Below are positions 10,818-24,600 of a DNA stretch of 64,000 nucleotides, in pieces. This DNA is from Bugula neritina. Lineage: Eukaryota; Bryozoa; Gymnolaemata; Cheilostomatida; Bugulidae. Made by a program: the position numbers and the translations under genes. Numbering within the stretch: the stretch's first letter is position 1; each line of letters begins with the position of its first letter. The notes below the pieces were generated by a model. It saw only the letters and a list, made by a program, of their open reading frames with translations, did not search any database and was not told the origin of the DNA. The stretch is taken from assembly GCA_964035545.1 (NCBI GenBank), contig OZ037765.1, forward strand, positions 21,026,495 through 21,090,494. Direction: 5' to 3'.

Positions 10818-13800
10818 TAAATATCGAATAATACTAATAGAGGCAACTATTATTAATATTATTTAAGGTTAAAAATAAATGTAATCACTGCAATACTCAA
10901 TCTTACTGTGTTTGTTACATAAGCCTATGGCTAAGGCCAAGCTAAGCATTTGAAAACAGCTCCAAATACATGAGATAGTGATACTCATACTGATAGTGAT
11001 AGCATATCACACACTCAAAAAATGTTTTAGGTAAACCTAAACTTAATTCCTTAAGCTTAATAATAATTGCTTTTTATGACTTAGTGTTATGAGCTAATGT
11101 TATGATTATCCTTAAGTTTAACAATGATAGTCATAAGTTTTAGTTCAACTTTAAATCTAAAATCAAGTCATTCTCATTCTGATTCTCATTCTGGTGATGA
11201 CATAATGATAATGATAATCATAATCATAATGATAATCATAATGATATTGAATTCGATAAAGATCATCAAACATGAAACATAATTAATAACTATTATTCAA
11301 TAGTTATCATTATGGGTCATTATAATTTATAACTATGTCTATTCTTATTGCAGCCTGGATAAATTGAGTTTGAATAGTTGTCTTTGTCAACTAATACTAT
11401 TACTGTGGACTAAGAAGTTGAAAGATTTTAAAAGTAGAAAGAATTTAACGCGATCAGTTGAAAACCTGGAAAATCCCAGGTATCTCAACCTACGGTTCAG
11501 CGTTCCGCACGCTATCAATCAATTGTTCTAACTACTAGTATATCTAATCACTGCTAAAATCCAATGTAGTTTAGTGGCTTTGCTCTCCAGCATCCGCCTA
11601 CGTCACATGACACATACAGCCTACCCATAATACCCAACTATGATAAGAAACATCCTGAGATACTTAATATTATTATAAAATTCGAAGGGATTTTGTATCT
11701 ATTCCATCAGGGCTTTTTAACGCTTCTAGTAAAGTAAAGAAAAGCATTGTTTTTTAAAATAAACTTTTGTTTATTTTTTTCATACATATTTTACTGAATT
11801 AAAATCTTTTGCTTCCAAAAACCAGGTTCATATTTGTATTTTAGGACTAAGCTGTAGGTCTACTGCATCCGGTTATATCCTATCCCTCTTATCAATCAGA
11901 AATCATTCTTATTATAATTGTATTCCACCATTTTTTTGTGTATTTTATTTTTAAGTTAAGTAGGTAATTACCCTGTCAAATTTTCAAATCTAAAACCCTC
12001 GGCAATTTAAATGGTTCATACTACATTTTTAAGTCGGGGTATCAGTACGAGTATGACTCTGAGTCCAAAAGTTTAAGTAAAAAAGAAATTTTTTTGGCAT
12101 TTACTTATAGTTATAGTTATTATTACATTTATTATAAGAATAAGTTTAAATTTATGGATTAAACTTGAAAAACATTATGATAATAATTATATAAATACAA
12201 GTGACTGTTAAGATTCTTATCATTATGATTATGCATAAAATAAACTTGGCAATCAATTTAGTTTTAGTTTTACTTTTAGTTTTCACTTCAATGATTATAA
12301 ATATAAGTATTACTACTATAACTGCTGCTAGAAACAGCTGTAAATCTTATCTTAAAATGTTCACAGTTCGCTCGTTAGATTTAAATTTAACTTACTTACT
12401 TAGAGTTAATGTTACTTACACTTTGACTTACAGTTAGTGGTACTGTTAGTATTACTTGGTCCTGTAGTATTATCATTATGATTATCATTATGACTTATGT
12501 ATCAAGTGAGACTAATACTAATCGTACGATTACTAGGCCTAGCACGGACTTAATTGGTGAAATATTGTTATGATGGTTATCATGATCATGATGATTGTCT
12601 AGTCCCTCTAAATTTTTCTCTGCTTACAATTCTTATTCATTCTGCTAGTAGTAGTACTAAATCTACTGTGTTGTTACTTTAAAATTAATGCTAAGCAATA
12701 AATCAGCCATATATGTCATTTTAGTTTAACTAGTAGTACTAGTAGTACCCTTAAACATAGGTAATACTAGTAGTAGTAGTAATAATAATGCCTAAGGCTA
12801 ATGCCAATGGTATGTATTATCTTATTCTTTGGCCAATCCATAATCAAATTTCTATTAGAATGAATTCGTAATTCCAGATCAAGTGTACTCCAAGTTCATC
12901 ACACTTTGCAGTAACAATACCTCAGTTTAAATTGATTAATCATAATGATAATCATACGATATTGATTGTGAGTTGGTTAAACTTAATATTCATTTATTCA
13001 TTTAATATGAAAAATAAAAATCATCTGCTGTCAGTGCCGCAGAAGTTTAGCCTCAAATTGAAGTTCAGCAATTGTGAGAATTCAGCTATAACACAGGAAA
13101 AAGGTTCATCATCATCATGAGTTTTATCACTAATCAATGCTTTTACAATTTAGTCTGAAGTTAGGTGATGGTTCATATTTAATTACAGGTGTTTGAGACT
13201 GCTGTTAGTGTTATTAGGCATTATCATTTTTTTTCTAGCCGCGCTGATAATTATTTGGTTTCACCTTTCAATGATTCAATAATAGATCGACAGTTCTAAA
13301 CTAAATTTCACGTTGTGTCTAGGAAACACCAATGGCTCAATGGGTAAAGATGTTGGTCTTATCTAACATATTTTAAGTAGGTCAAATATTTATAAAGATT
13401 TATGTTGTTTACTAAAACCTCTGTCAACAAATAACAAAATATGTCATTAATTAGTTTAATGGAAAGAGAATCAAAATATGTTCAGATGATTTTTATGTTT
13501 CAGAAATGTAAAAATGGAGCCCTAATAAAATATTGTATTAATGCACGTGTTCAACTAGGTAAGCCCATTTTATCAACAATTTATGGGCATGTAATGTAGA
13601 TGGACAACCATAGATTTTGAATTTAAATGCTTAGTCGTGTTTTAAATTTGGATAGCAGATTATTTGTTGTAATATCTCAAGTAGTTGCAAAGAAGCTCTA
13701 ATTGTTCTAAAGTACGTGAAAGGTCTCATTTCGGCCACAACCATTAGCACAGCATCTACCCAAACTACAGATTGTGTTAGGTTGAGGAATCAAACTGTAA

Positions 13801-15012
13801 TATAGTCGTTAGTAGTATCAAGACAAGCACTCACTTGAAACTGCTCCTGAATTTTATCAAAAAGGCCTCAAACCATGTCCTAGCATACTTTCATGCAGGT
13901 TTATAACCTAACCTATACCTTATTGCCTTTCGCCTATAAATAGACACAAGTTCTTTTTCAAGTTACACTGCAACTGGTTTTAGTAATACATGAACATTGT
14001 TAAGCTGTAGCAAGTTTCAGGTTTATTATGTGTTTTCAGTGACCATAAATGAATGCATTTTTATAGTGTTATATAGTGAGCCAGATGCTCTGAGCAATTG
14101 TAGTTTCAAACATCACAATTTAGGGTTGTATCATTGTAAACATAAATTCCAGTTTTTCAGAGTAATCCCCTTTCAACTTTCATTTGCAATCAGTAGTTGG
14201 CTACTTGCAAAATTTAGAATAGATCATGACCCTAATATTAGTGTTTAGTTGACTGGGTAAAATAAAATATCAGTGAGGTTTATGATAAATATTAACGTCT
14301 ATGATAATATATATTGAGCAAAACTGATTTAATTATTTGCTATCGCCACAGCTAGACTTTATCAAAAATCAATTTCAAAGAGTGGTGTGAATTTTCCTTC
14401 AACTTAGCTGCTTAGTAAGCTCTACCCACGCCTTGTGAAAAAGATATTAAATATTTGAACATAACTGGACAACTAATAGATAAAATTTTGTGTTCGCAGT
14501 TTTAGAAACGATGTTGCATATTAGAAAAAAAGGTAACAGCAGGCTGTTCAAGTACGGGCTGATTACTATCATGTTCTTAAATTAGGCTATCAACCATATA
14601 GTGCCATGTCTTTTAGTAGTATGATTAAATATTCTGTGCAATTACACCGATGTCTATCAGAGTATTATTGAGTTTAACATTAATTACTATTCTGAATGTA
14701 TCATTTCAAAATATTGGGTTGAAGTCCAAAAAATCCGAGACCTCAGTTTATAATGTCTTGGGCACCTTTGGTCCTGTGCAGGTAGCGGGTTTATAGTAAC
14801 TTATTTATGCTAAATTAATTTCTATAATGCCAATGCAATAAAAATAAAAAATGGGCGACAATTAATGTCAGATGCTACCCATTAGCTAAATACTATAATA
14901 CCTTGATTACCTGATGGTTGGTTTTGTATATCCTAATTTTTGCCTGCTATACACTTGACGTATCTTATCTTTTGAATATTTTGATTTTGTGAAAAAATTA
15001 GTATTGGTTGTT
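10818..15012. other. Gene-free AT-rich stretch with low-complexity DNA
   Basis: No exon, transposon gene or RNA gene is visible over 4.2 kb. Two areas are low complexity: 11160-11250, rich in ATGATA/ATCATA units, and 12440-12810, rich in TAGTA and ATTATCATT units. Short open frames at 12201, 12932 and 13997 have no family resemblance and look accidental. Confidence 0.6.
11195..11250. repeat. ATGATA/ATCATA microsatellite-like tract
   Basis: The tract is built of irregular ATGATA and ATCATA units and is close to its own reverse complement, so it can fold into hairpins. It lies in the gene-free stretch right of the retroelement. Confidence 0.7.
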
Positions 15013-15400
15013 TAAAGGCCTGGCCTCACGCTCGTGAGAATCGCACGAAACTCGTGTGATGATTTTCGTGAGTTATCCTCTCGTTATGACCAGCCACACA
15101 CTCGTTGGACAAAATACATTATAAATAGTCCGTGAATGAGTCTTGCACGAAATATAAACAGCAGAAAATTTCTAAACAGAGAAACGTGGTAGAAATAAAA
15201 TAATTACTGTTGCTAAAATTCTATTGACCAATCAAATGGTGCTTATCGTTGATTGTGATTTTTGGCCCATCGTCATCGTTGTGTACCCTCAACGAAGATG
15301 ATTTCGTTTGAATTCCCTCAAATTTTTGTCGTACGATTGTTTTTTCCTGTCAAATAGACGAATTCCGTGTGATTCTGACGATCGTGAGGCCAGGCCTTTA
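15013..15400. mobile_element. MITE-like inverted-repeat element upstream of Pumilio
   Basis: The ends 15013-15030 and 15383-15400 are exact inverted copies (TAAAGGCCTGGCCTCACG). The match continues imperfectly to roughly 48 bases per arm. TTAA is present at both edges (15012-15015 and 15398-15401), which could be a TTAA target duplication of the piggyBac type or just part of the repeat. The 388 bases encode nothing recognisable. The element ends about 200 bases before the Pumilio start codon and may therefore lie in the promoter. Confidence 0.85.
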
Positions 15401-15600
15401 AGCCCATTATAGATCAAGTGGTTTTAGTCTAATTCCATTTCCCTGTTGACTTTAAATTTATGTGCAAGAATTTCTGGTAAAATAACTTAAGTTTTATTAT
15501 AATCTGCACTGGTATGTCACTATGGCTAGTTGTATAGTATTCCAAGTAGGCTTTCGTATTTTGAAGGGTATAAATTTTGCTGCATACCAAGGAAAGCCAA

Positions 15601-15613
15601 AATGAGTGAATGA
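15601..15613 (+). promoter_or_regulatory. Minimal uORF overlapping the Pumilio start codon
   Basis: An ATG at 15602 opens a three-codon frame (Met-Ser-Glu) that stops at 15611-15613. Its TGA overlaps the Pumilio ATG at 15610 as ATGA. Both lie in different frames. A TATAAAT sequence sits about 35-40 bases upstream (near 15570), but I cannot tell whether it acts as a TATA box. Confidence 0.5.
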
Positions 15614-18600
15614 GAGGATCACCACTTACATTAGACTCCCAAAACATGAGTCGTAGTGCATGGGAGAGTCCACAGCACATGGGAGATGATCTTGATGGTC
15701 TAGCATTTAATGCAACCTCTAGACAATCTAATGTCAACATAAGCAGGTCACAAGATGATGCCACTGTTAGCTATCACTTTCAGCGGCCTCAGAGTGAAAA
15801 TGACCTTCAATCATTTGCTGGTGGGAAAAGATGGCCGATTGGAGATGATACTTTAGTGGAACAGGTATAGCTGCTGTCGTGTGTTATCTTCTATGCTAAT
15901 CTAAAATAGATAATTCTCGTCAGTTCTAAATTTCATAGTCTGACTAGCCCTTTTGTGCCTTTCAATCATATTTTCTGTGGCTTCTTTACCTTTGCTTCAA
16001 ATATTTTGTTATTTTTTTTGTAATTAGGAAACCTGCCTTCTACAGTTGATTCCTATTCTTTAACATCAAAGCTATAGATATTTTTCTTCGATATCAAATG
16101 CCACCTTCTTACGATCATATTTTAATTTTGTAGGCTAAAAGTGTCAGTGATTTGGAAAGGGAGTTCAACAACATCAATCTTGGAAGTGATGTATGTAGGA
16201 TATGCATTATTAAATTGTCTTCACGTGAATTTATTATTCATAGTGTCTGCTATGTACAACATATTGTTGTTCAGATGTGCTACATATTTAATATTGAAAA
16301 TATTAAGTGAAGTTTTCTTTTTGTTCTTCCTGATGTCAAAAATGTGTTCGTGCATTGTAGAAAAAATTCTAGCTATTCATTTTTCTATTTTCTAGTTATA
16401 TTAGGAATTGTTTAAATCACGATGCTCATATTTCTTTATGGTTGTTAGTAAATTATTATGCCAAGTGACTTACAATATAAATGGAATCAGTGTAATTTTT
16501 ACACGTTTCTCTTTGCTTTGGATTATTTCACCTAACCACTGTATTCTGAAAGAAAAGTCCTGTGCATTGCAAGCAAATATTATTTACATAGACAACAAAG
16601 TTGTGTATAACAGGGACTTTTTTTTATCATTATGCATGTCCATAATCAGAATCATGCAGGCCTAACTACAAAATGACTTAACAATGCAGGTACGCAAGTC
16701 TAGCTTATTACAATGTTATATTATGGTTCTCAGTATGATCTTGTATTGAAAAACAAATTGGATTTCTAATCATATATTTGTCTCACAAGCTAATGCTAAG
16801 ACTGTTCTGTGTCTCTCCATCTGCTTCACCTTAGCACACACTAGTCACTGGACTTTCTAATTTGTTATCAAAATCATGTCCCATAAATGCTTTCATAACT
16901 GGGTCAGTATCACAAGCCCATAGACATTGTGAACACAACTTCATGGTTTTAGCCATATAATAAGAAAATCTGTGCTTTTAGTCAGTGATTGTTGTACGGT
17001 CATATCTCTTGTTTTTATATAGAGCATAGAAACACCGTTTGTTTATTTTCCATTTAAATTCTGGTTTGTATAGTCTTCTGCACCCTTGGTCAGCCGTGTA
17101 AAGCTGTTCTTTTGTTACTTGGTAGAAATATAAACATCTCATGCTCTTAGTCCATTAGTTATAACAAGGGTTTTAACATTCTGTTACCCAATATGTTAGT
17201 GGCTAGCGTTTCTGTTAACTGGCTGTGGGTGCTTTCTAAAATACAGTTGATTCTGCCATGCATAAATAGGCCTCCACAATCAGTAGGCAGTCATTCATTC
17301 GTTTGTTGGCCTTCAATAGCCAAGCACACAAGCTAAGCTTGATCAATATTCAAATTATACAAACAATATCAGCTGTGTTATCAAGTGCCAGCACACAATT
17401 ACTTAGTGTACATGTAGTGTACATTTAGGCTCATTTCTAATCTGACTATGACCGTAACCGGATGGGATATTTTCCAGTTCTCAACTAAGAAGTTTTGGGA
17501 AGTTGATGATGGACATATATCAGATGGGAAAGGGGCTATGTTCAGTGCTAGCAGCCCGTGGAGTCCCAGACACAGCACATGGAGTTCACCAACAACTGGT
17601 AAGCGTTCTACGCTATGATCATGATGAAGGTAGACTTTAATTTATTTAGTGACTATTTTCTGAGGTACGACAAAGGCTAAAACAGTTAGAAAATGGCGTA
17701 ATGGAATGTTGTAGATCACACTGTGCCACAGGCTCTACCTCTGTCACCTGGTAGACACAACGCCTATCCAAATGTTCTCGGCTCAGATATGGTTGATTAT
17801 GTTCTTGGCGATCCACTTGGCAAGACCATGTCCAGTTTACGAATCAAACATGACTTTGTGAGTAAACCTCAACCCTGTCAGTGTGAATGAAGTGTCGAGT
17901 TACAGTGTAGTCCTAGTGCTTGGCTCTGCATTGAAACTGCTTACTAGTTTCATGCTCTAATTTGCAGAGTCATGTTGATGGTTTATTTCCTTTGGTATGT
18001 CAATCAATTGTATTACTCTTGGATAGCTGCTCATTAGCTTTTCTAGTGCTGCCATAGTTTATTATAACTGTCAGATCCCAATGTTGGCCCCTAATTGTTA
18101 TATTTAATGCAATATCCCCTGTGTATTTATTCCCTACTTGTACATCTATCAACTATTATATGATAATACTGGAGTGAATAAACTATTACCTTGAAAGGTA
18201 TGCTATGGGAGGATTTGTATTGCATTAAAAGTTTTTGACTGCTTTAGCTATGTCCGTTATGTTTAGGAAAGCTTGACTATTTCTTCTTCCTTTAGACTGT
18301 TCAGTTGTATATACACACATAGGAGGCTAATTGTTTTCTAGAAAGCTTGGTGCGAGCAAAGTACTAGCCTATGTCTTTGTTTTTCATTATTTCATTTTGT
18401 TTAGCCAATTCGGTGGATTAGTCTAAGACCTTGTGTTGGCAACAGTTACAGTCTGGTCACTCTTAGTTACTGGTTTGTCTATCATTACAGAGTCATGATC
18501 CAGAAAGTGATAGCATAAAATCAGCTATTCCCAAAAGTAGTAAGACTTCATCACCCTTTGAGCCTATAGAAAACAACAATAAGAGTGGAGATAGTCAATC

Positions 18601-21600
18601 GGAGCTGCTGATCAACAATGGCGATGATGGCTTTAGGTGGCGTATATACTCTATATGTACAACATCAATGTCTAGTCATAGTTGATAGATGCTGAGTGAG
18701 TCAGTGGGTTGATGTCATGTGATGTTGAGGCCTGTTGACATTTACAGGGAAGAAGAACAAGTCAAGCAGCCACCTTCTGTCATTGGCTCAACTCCAACAA
18801 AGAAGCCACCAGTACATAGCTCCTTTGCTCCGATTCTTCCTCAAGCCTCCTCAGCCTTAAACCAACTGAACACCTCTCAGGGTAAGCGTGATCTGCTGCA
18901 TAAGCATCACTAGTCTAAGTAAAATTGTGTGTAAATTGCTGGGCTAAAGCCACACAACACAACCATGTCTGTACAGCGGATTGCTCCATAATTAGGTCTG
19001 TGTTTGACTGTCAGGGTATGGACTGAGCATGCACAGTGGTGGTGTAGGAGATGTGCTGTCTTATCCTGATTACATGCCTATGGGCGGAGTCCCATCATTA
19101 GAATCGCCTGCCAATCAGTTTAGTAGCATTTCAGCTCCGCCTCTGGACATCTACTCTAACCTTCAAGTAGGTCAAGTTCTTGTTGACTCACTAGTTACTT
19201 ACCATCACCATGTAAAGACTCCATTGTAATTAATGAATGAATCACCATACTGTATTTATCATGTTAGTTGTGTCAACCTATAACATGGTAGGAAGGAAGT
19301 ATCTTCAGATGTGGTTATATGTTGTGTTCACAGCAGACTAGCCAGCACAACAACCCTAAGATGGCCAATGTACCACCACAGCCAGGCTACCCGCAGTCTG
19401 TTCTGCAACCCCAGCTTCAGCAGCCGCCCCTCCAGCCAGTGCAGTCGTCTCTCCAGCTGTCCATGCCTCCTCCCCAGCAACCACAAGCAATCCCGCAACA
19501 GCCGCCCACTCCTGGTGGTCAACCAACCCATATGCCATTCGCTGTTGTAAATGCGCCTTCACAACCCCAGCAGCAGCAGTTCAACATGCAGCAGCACCAG
19601 ATTGGTGAGTTTATTGAAGCCTGCAGCAATGTTGTCCTGTATGTCTCTTTTAGCATTGCTAAGGAAGTTGATCTTAGTCATGTAGTACTGAGTCATACTG
19701 TGTGTTTCCAATGCTTTCAGCTCCCAACTCTTCTATGTCACTTGCTAATCCCACCAACACAGCCAATGCTCCTCAACAACAGCCAGTGTACCCTCACCCT
19801 GGTAATGCATCTTATGTTATCAATGGACAGGAACCCTTCACAACTGTTGGTATGCCAGTCACCGGTGAGTTTCTATACATATCACTTGCTACTGACACTG
19901 CAGCTCCCAAAAATGACTCAGAACTTATTACTGAGACTTAATCCCAGAGTTCTGTTGACCTGTTCCCAAACAGTGAATGAAAAATCCATTATGATGCATG
20001 GACCGTGGTATATGAATACTTGATCAGGTTCTGTAGGTAACTCATGTAAGAACTACTGTGTGGGTACAGATACCAGTGTCAGGCACATGCTGGTGGCAGG
20101 AATGTAGTGGAAAGTAGTTGTTACTGCAATAGTTAGGCATTGCTTAGACTACTAGCTACTAGCTCCAACCTTGCATTGTATGTTGAGATATAAGCAGGGG
20201 GAGCCGATTGTCTCTATAGCAATGTGCACTATGTAATCAACTTGCCATTCTCAGCTTGTTTACTGTGTGCACCGAAATGGTTATATAAAACCACTAGTCA
20301 TTATGAAGATATGATTTAGTAGGTCATAGTTTGTACATTTAGGTCAAATGGTGCCCACTCAACTAGTACAGATGCCATGGGGCTTCTACCCTACTAACAT
20401 CATGCCCCCTCAATCAATGGCTAATCAGCAGCAGAGGCCCCCCAGTGGACAGCGACCCCCTACACCCAACCAGCAGCAAGCTGCCATGACACCAGCAGGG
20501 GATGGGCAGCAACAGCAGCCAGTGCCTATGAACACTGCTCCAATGCAGATACAACCCAACAACTTTGTTGACATGAACGGTTAATAAACTTTCATCTCTC
20601 TAGCCATCTAACTGTTCTATTTTACTTCTATGATTTCTGTTTTTATTGTAATAATTCATGCAGTCGTTGCACAGGGTAGTGCACGCAGCTTTAACCATTA
20701 ATTTGTGCTTGGTTATAAATTGCTTAAATTATACAATATTATCAAGTTGCTATTCTGAAATTGGCACTTGAGGGCGGTCAAGATCCTAAAAATAAGTAGC
20801 TAGTGTATGTAGTTTAATGTGAATACCAGATAACATCTTACATGAGATTAGTCTAAATTTTAATAACTGCTATTGAATTCCAACAGGTTTCCCTGTTTTT
20901 GTTGCTTGCTATGATCAAAATGGCCAGCTGGTTACCACCATGAACAACCCTCGTGGCATGCCAGGGGCTCCAATTAGACTCATTTCTCCTGCACCTTTCA
21001 TGTTCAACCCTGGTCCTAATACCTCTCAGCAGCCACAGCAAGGTGAGTCACCAGCTCTCTGTGCTCCATCTAGAGTTTAGATGTTGATTCTGCGTAACTC
21101 TTTTTTGCCTTCTTAGTTTAGATGTTTAAGATGCTGTAAATCAGCCTTGGCATAATGCACTTTCTCATAATTCTATAAATTCTCTAACTCCTGCATATGG
21201 ATCTTTTGGAGAAGGTTTTTTTCTTGATAATTTTAAACTTGTTTGATTGGTTTGGCTTGAGTTTGAGTAGCGAGCGTAGAATATGCACGAAGCTCAGTCA
21301 TCAAGCTAATCTTTCATTGGAGCATAAATGTGTTAAGCAAGTAGTGGACAAGTTGCTGCCATCATTGTATTTCTCCCCTTGCAAGGCAGCATGATGATCT
21401 GTTCTTTCTGTAGGTTTCAATGCAGTTAACTCTGTCAACTACAACAATAGTAATGGCGGGCCAGCTTCCATGGCCAATGTGCAGATGAATCCTCCAATGC
21501 AGTTGAACATGCAAGGACCTCCCCAACAGATCCCAATGACTTCCAATACAGGACAGATGAATGGTAATAACTTCTCTCAAGGCATGAACATGGCACAGCC

Positions 21601-24600
21601 ACCACCTCCTGCGCCACCTCAGCAGTCTGACTTTGGTTAGTATCTGCCACCTTTGAGCACTTTTTCAATTCAACTTTTTGACATTTTTCATGATTTATTA
21701 CCTGTTCCTGTCTGTCGGCTACTTTGTTTTCTGCATTCATTTTGTACTCTTCACCAGTTTATAACTTATATTTTCTAGGCATGCCTCAACGTCAAGACTC
21801 CTTCAATGATCACGGGCTCTATATGCAGTCCAGTCCTGCTGGGCCACTAGGTCTGGTACAACCTCCAGCGATATCCTCTCCTTTAGGCAACACCTCTGGT
21901 TTAGGTCTGGGTATGTTATCTTCTAAGTGGTCATAAGTTTTGGCTTGAAACTCTGAGCTTTGATAGTGCTTTGTGCGTCTCCATATCTATTGAGTCGTGC
22001 TTATCAAATTAGGTTGGGAACAATTTGTAACCTGAGATATCTGATCCCACCCAGAATTGTTATTGCTTACAAGTGCAAATATCGCATCACAATATTTTCA
22101 CATATGATGTCATGCTTTTGTAATCATTCGTTGTTGGTTGGCTCCAAGTCTGTTAGCATACATCCTATAAATTGTTTCCTATCTGCCAGCCATGATGGAG
22201 GAGATAAGTTACCATAGTTACCACGAGCCTCTTATTACTTACTATATCTGATATTTTAGGTTCAGGAGGTCGTCTTTACAGCACAGCTCCTGGTGCAGAA
22301 GGCACTTACAGAAACAGTGCCATGCCCCCTGGGCATGCTCACTCCAACAACATGTCATCTACCCCTATATTTAACAACCGCCAGCCTAAAGAGACACTCA
22401 ATGTGGGTCGAAGTAGTTTACTCGAAGATTTCCGTAATAACCGCATCGCCAATCTTCAGTTGAAAGATCTGACCCATCATGTCGTTGAGTTTTCTCAAGA
22501 TCAACATGGGTCAAGGTGACTGTTACCTCCTAACTTTTGGATTTAGTTTTTACCCTCTGCATCGGTTTCTAGAACTTTAGAGAGTTGTCTGTGGTGTATG
22601 TTTATATGTATGTATTTATAGATGTATTTATATATCTTCTGTTATTTAGGTTTATTCAGCAGAAGTTGGAAAGAGCCACCTTGGTAGAGAAGCAGCATGT
22701 CTTCAATGAGATCCTCACTGCTGCCTACAGTCTGATGACAGATGTGTTTGGTAAGTACTGCAGCCGTAGTGTATGAACATGTGTACAATGAGTTGTATCA
22801 GCTGCACACAACTACACATACTATATCTGAATAGCCGCAGCTAAGAGTGTTCATGGGCTTAGTGGCCAAATGCTATTAATTTATCTGGTGTTTTTGTACT
22901 TCCTACAACTTTGTCTAGATTTTAGTCTTAGTGTAAATATTTTGCTAAGGGCAATGGCTCCTGTTTATTTGTAAAGATATATCATTATCGGCTTCTTTTA
23001 CAGGAAACTATGTGATTCAGAAGTTCTTTGAGTTTGGTCTGCCAGAGCACAAGCAGGTTCTGGCTCAAAGGCTGACTGGCCATGTGCTTCCATTAGCCAA
23101 CCAGATGTACGGTTGTCGTGTGATACAGAAAGCTCTCGAGTCCATAACACCTGAAATGCAGGTATAGTTTGCTGGGATTCCAGGTTTCTGGTGAACTACT
23201 CAGTGCCTTTCTTAGAGCCCATTATTCATCAGCAGTTGAGCTTTTGTCAAAAAATCTTTACTTTTAAGTTATGTTACTTATTTTGTGAATAATGCTGTTG
23301 TTTAGATTGACATAGTGAAGGAGCTAGACGGCCATGTGTTGAAGTGTGTGAAAGACCAGAATGGTAATCATGTAGTACAGAAGTGTATAGAATGTGTTGA
23401 TCCTAACTACCTTCAATTTATTATTGAGGCATTCAGGGGACAGGTAAGTGTAAGGATAATTATAATGAATGAGTGATGGAAACATCCTGGCAATCAAACA
23501 GATGTAGTTGAAGCATTTGATAGTCTTGTTTTATAAAATCTAATCAGGGCTTGCTTTTGGTCTTCCATATGAGTGAAACTCAAGGAAGTGCACGGCTATG
23601 TGAAGCATTGATGACATGCATGACGTAAGCTCTTCCATGAAGTCCTTGTGTAACATCTGAACAAATGTTCAGTTTCAGTACATGTCACTGATTCTGTCTG
23701 TTGTAATACAATATGAATGTTTGAACTTATTATATATTTTCTAAAGAGTATTAAAAATGTGCCATGTCTTTTTTTTGCCTTGCTCTTTGAGCAATAGGAA
23801 ATTCTTTCATTTTGTCCATGTGGCCTTGTGCTATGACACAATATATAGCAATGAATTAATGAGCCATTCCGCACTGTAGGTGTGCACCCTGTCTACCCAC
23901 CCCTATGGGTGCCGCGTCATCCAGCGCATTCTAGAGCATTGTCGACCAGACCAGACGGACGTAATTCTCTCAGAGCTACACGACTTTACCGACCGGCTGG
24001 TGATGGATCAGTATGGCAACTATGTCATTCAGCACGTTCTGGAACACGGTAGACTGGAGGAGAAAAGCAAGATTGTCTCTCACGTGTCTGGAAGCATCCT
24101 TCAACTTAGCCAACACAAATTCGCCAGGTTAGTACAGCAGCAAGGTTAGTTCAAACATCTAATGCATTAGCTTTTACTTGGAACATTCAATGTTCAACTA
24201 TGCTCTACCTCTGATATGCAGGGCTTAATCAAGTTTGTAGCTCAATGCCTTCTCTTAAGTGGCATTTAATAGCAACTGCTGACTGTAGTACTGCATAGCA
24301 AGTAGTTAGTATAGAGTTGGTATAGACTATAGAGTTAGTGTAGACTATAGAGTTACTATAGAGTTGGTATAGAGTTAGTATAGACTATAGAGTTGGTATA
24401 GAGTTAGTATAGAGTTGGTATAGAGTTAGTATAGACTATAGAGTTGGTATAGAGCTAGTATAGAGTTGGTATAGATTTAGTATAGAGTTGGTATAGAGTT
24501 AGTATAGAGTTAGTATAGAGTAATTATGCTCTGTTGAGGCTTTGTCAAGGCTCTCATAGTTTATGCTAGTCTACAATACAGCTGTAAATTCTCTTATCTT

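Noticed and set aside
15429-15764. 111-codon minus-strand open frame
   Set aside because: It is antisense to the first Pumilio exon, whose plus-strand reading matches the family.
19319-20023. 234-codon plus-strand open frame through Pumilio
   Set aside because: It reads out of frame through the exons 19334-19604 and 19721-19864 and the intron between them; the correct frame is Gln/Pro-rich and joins its neighbours in phase.
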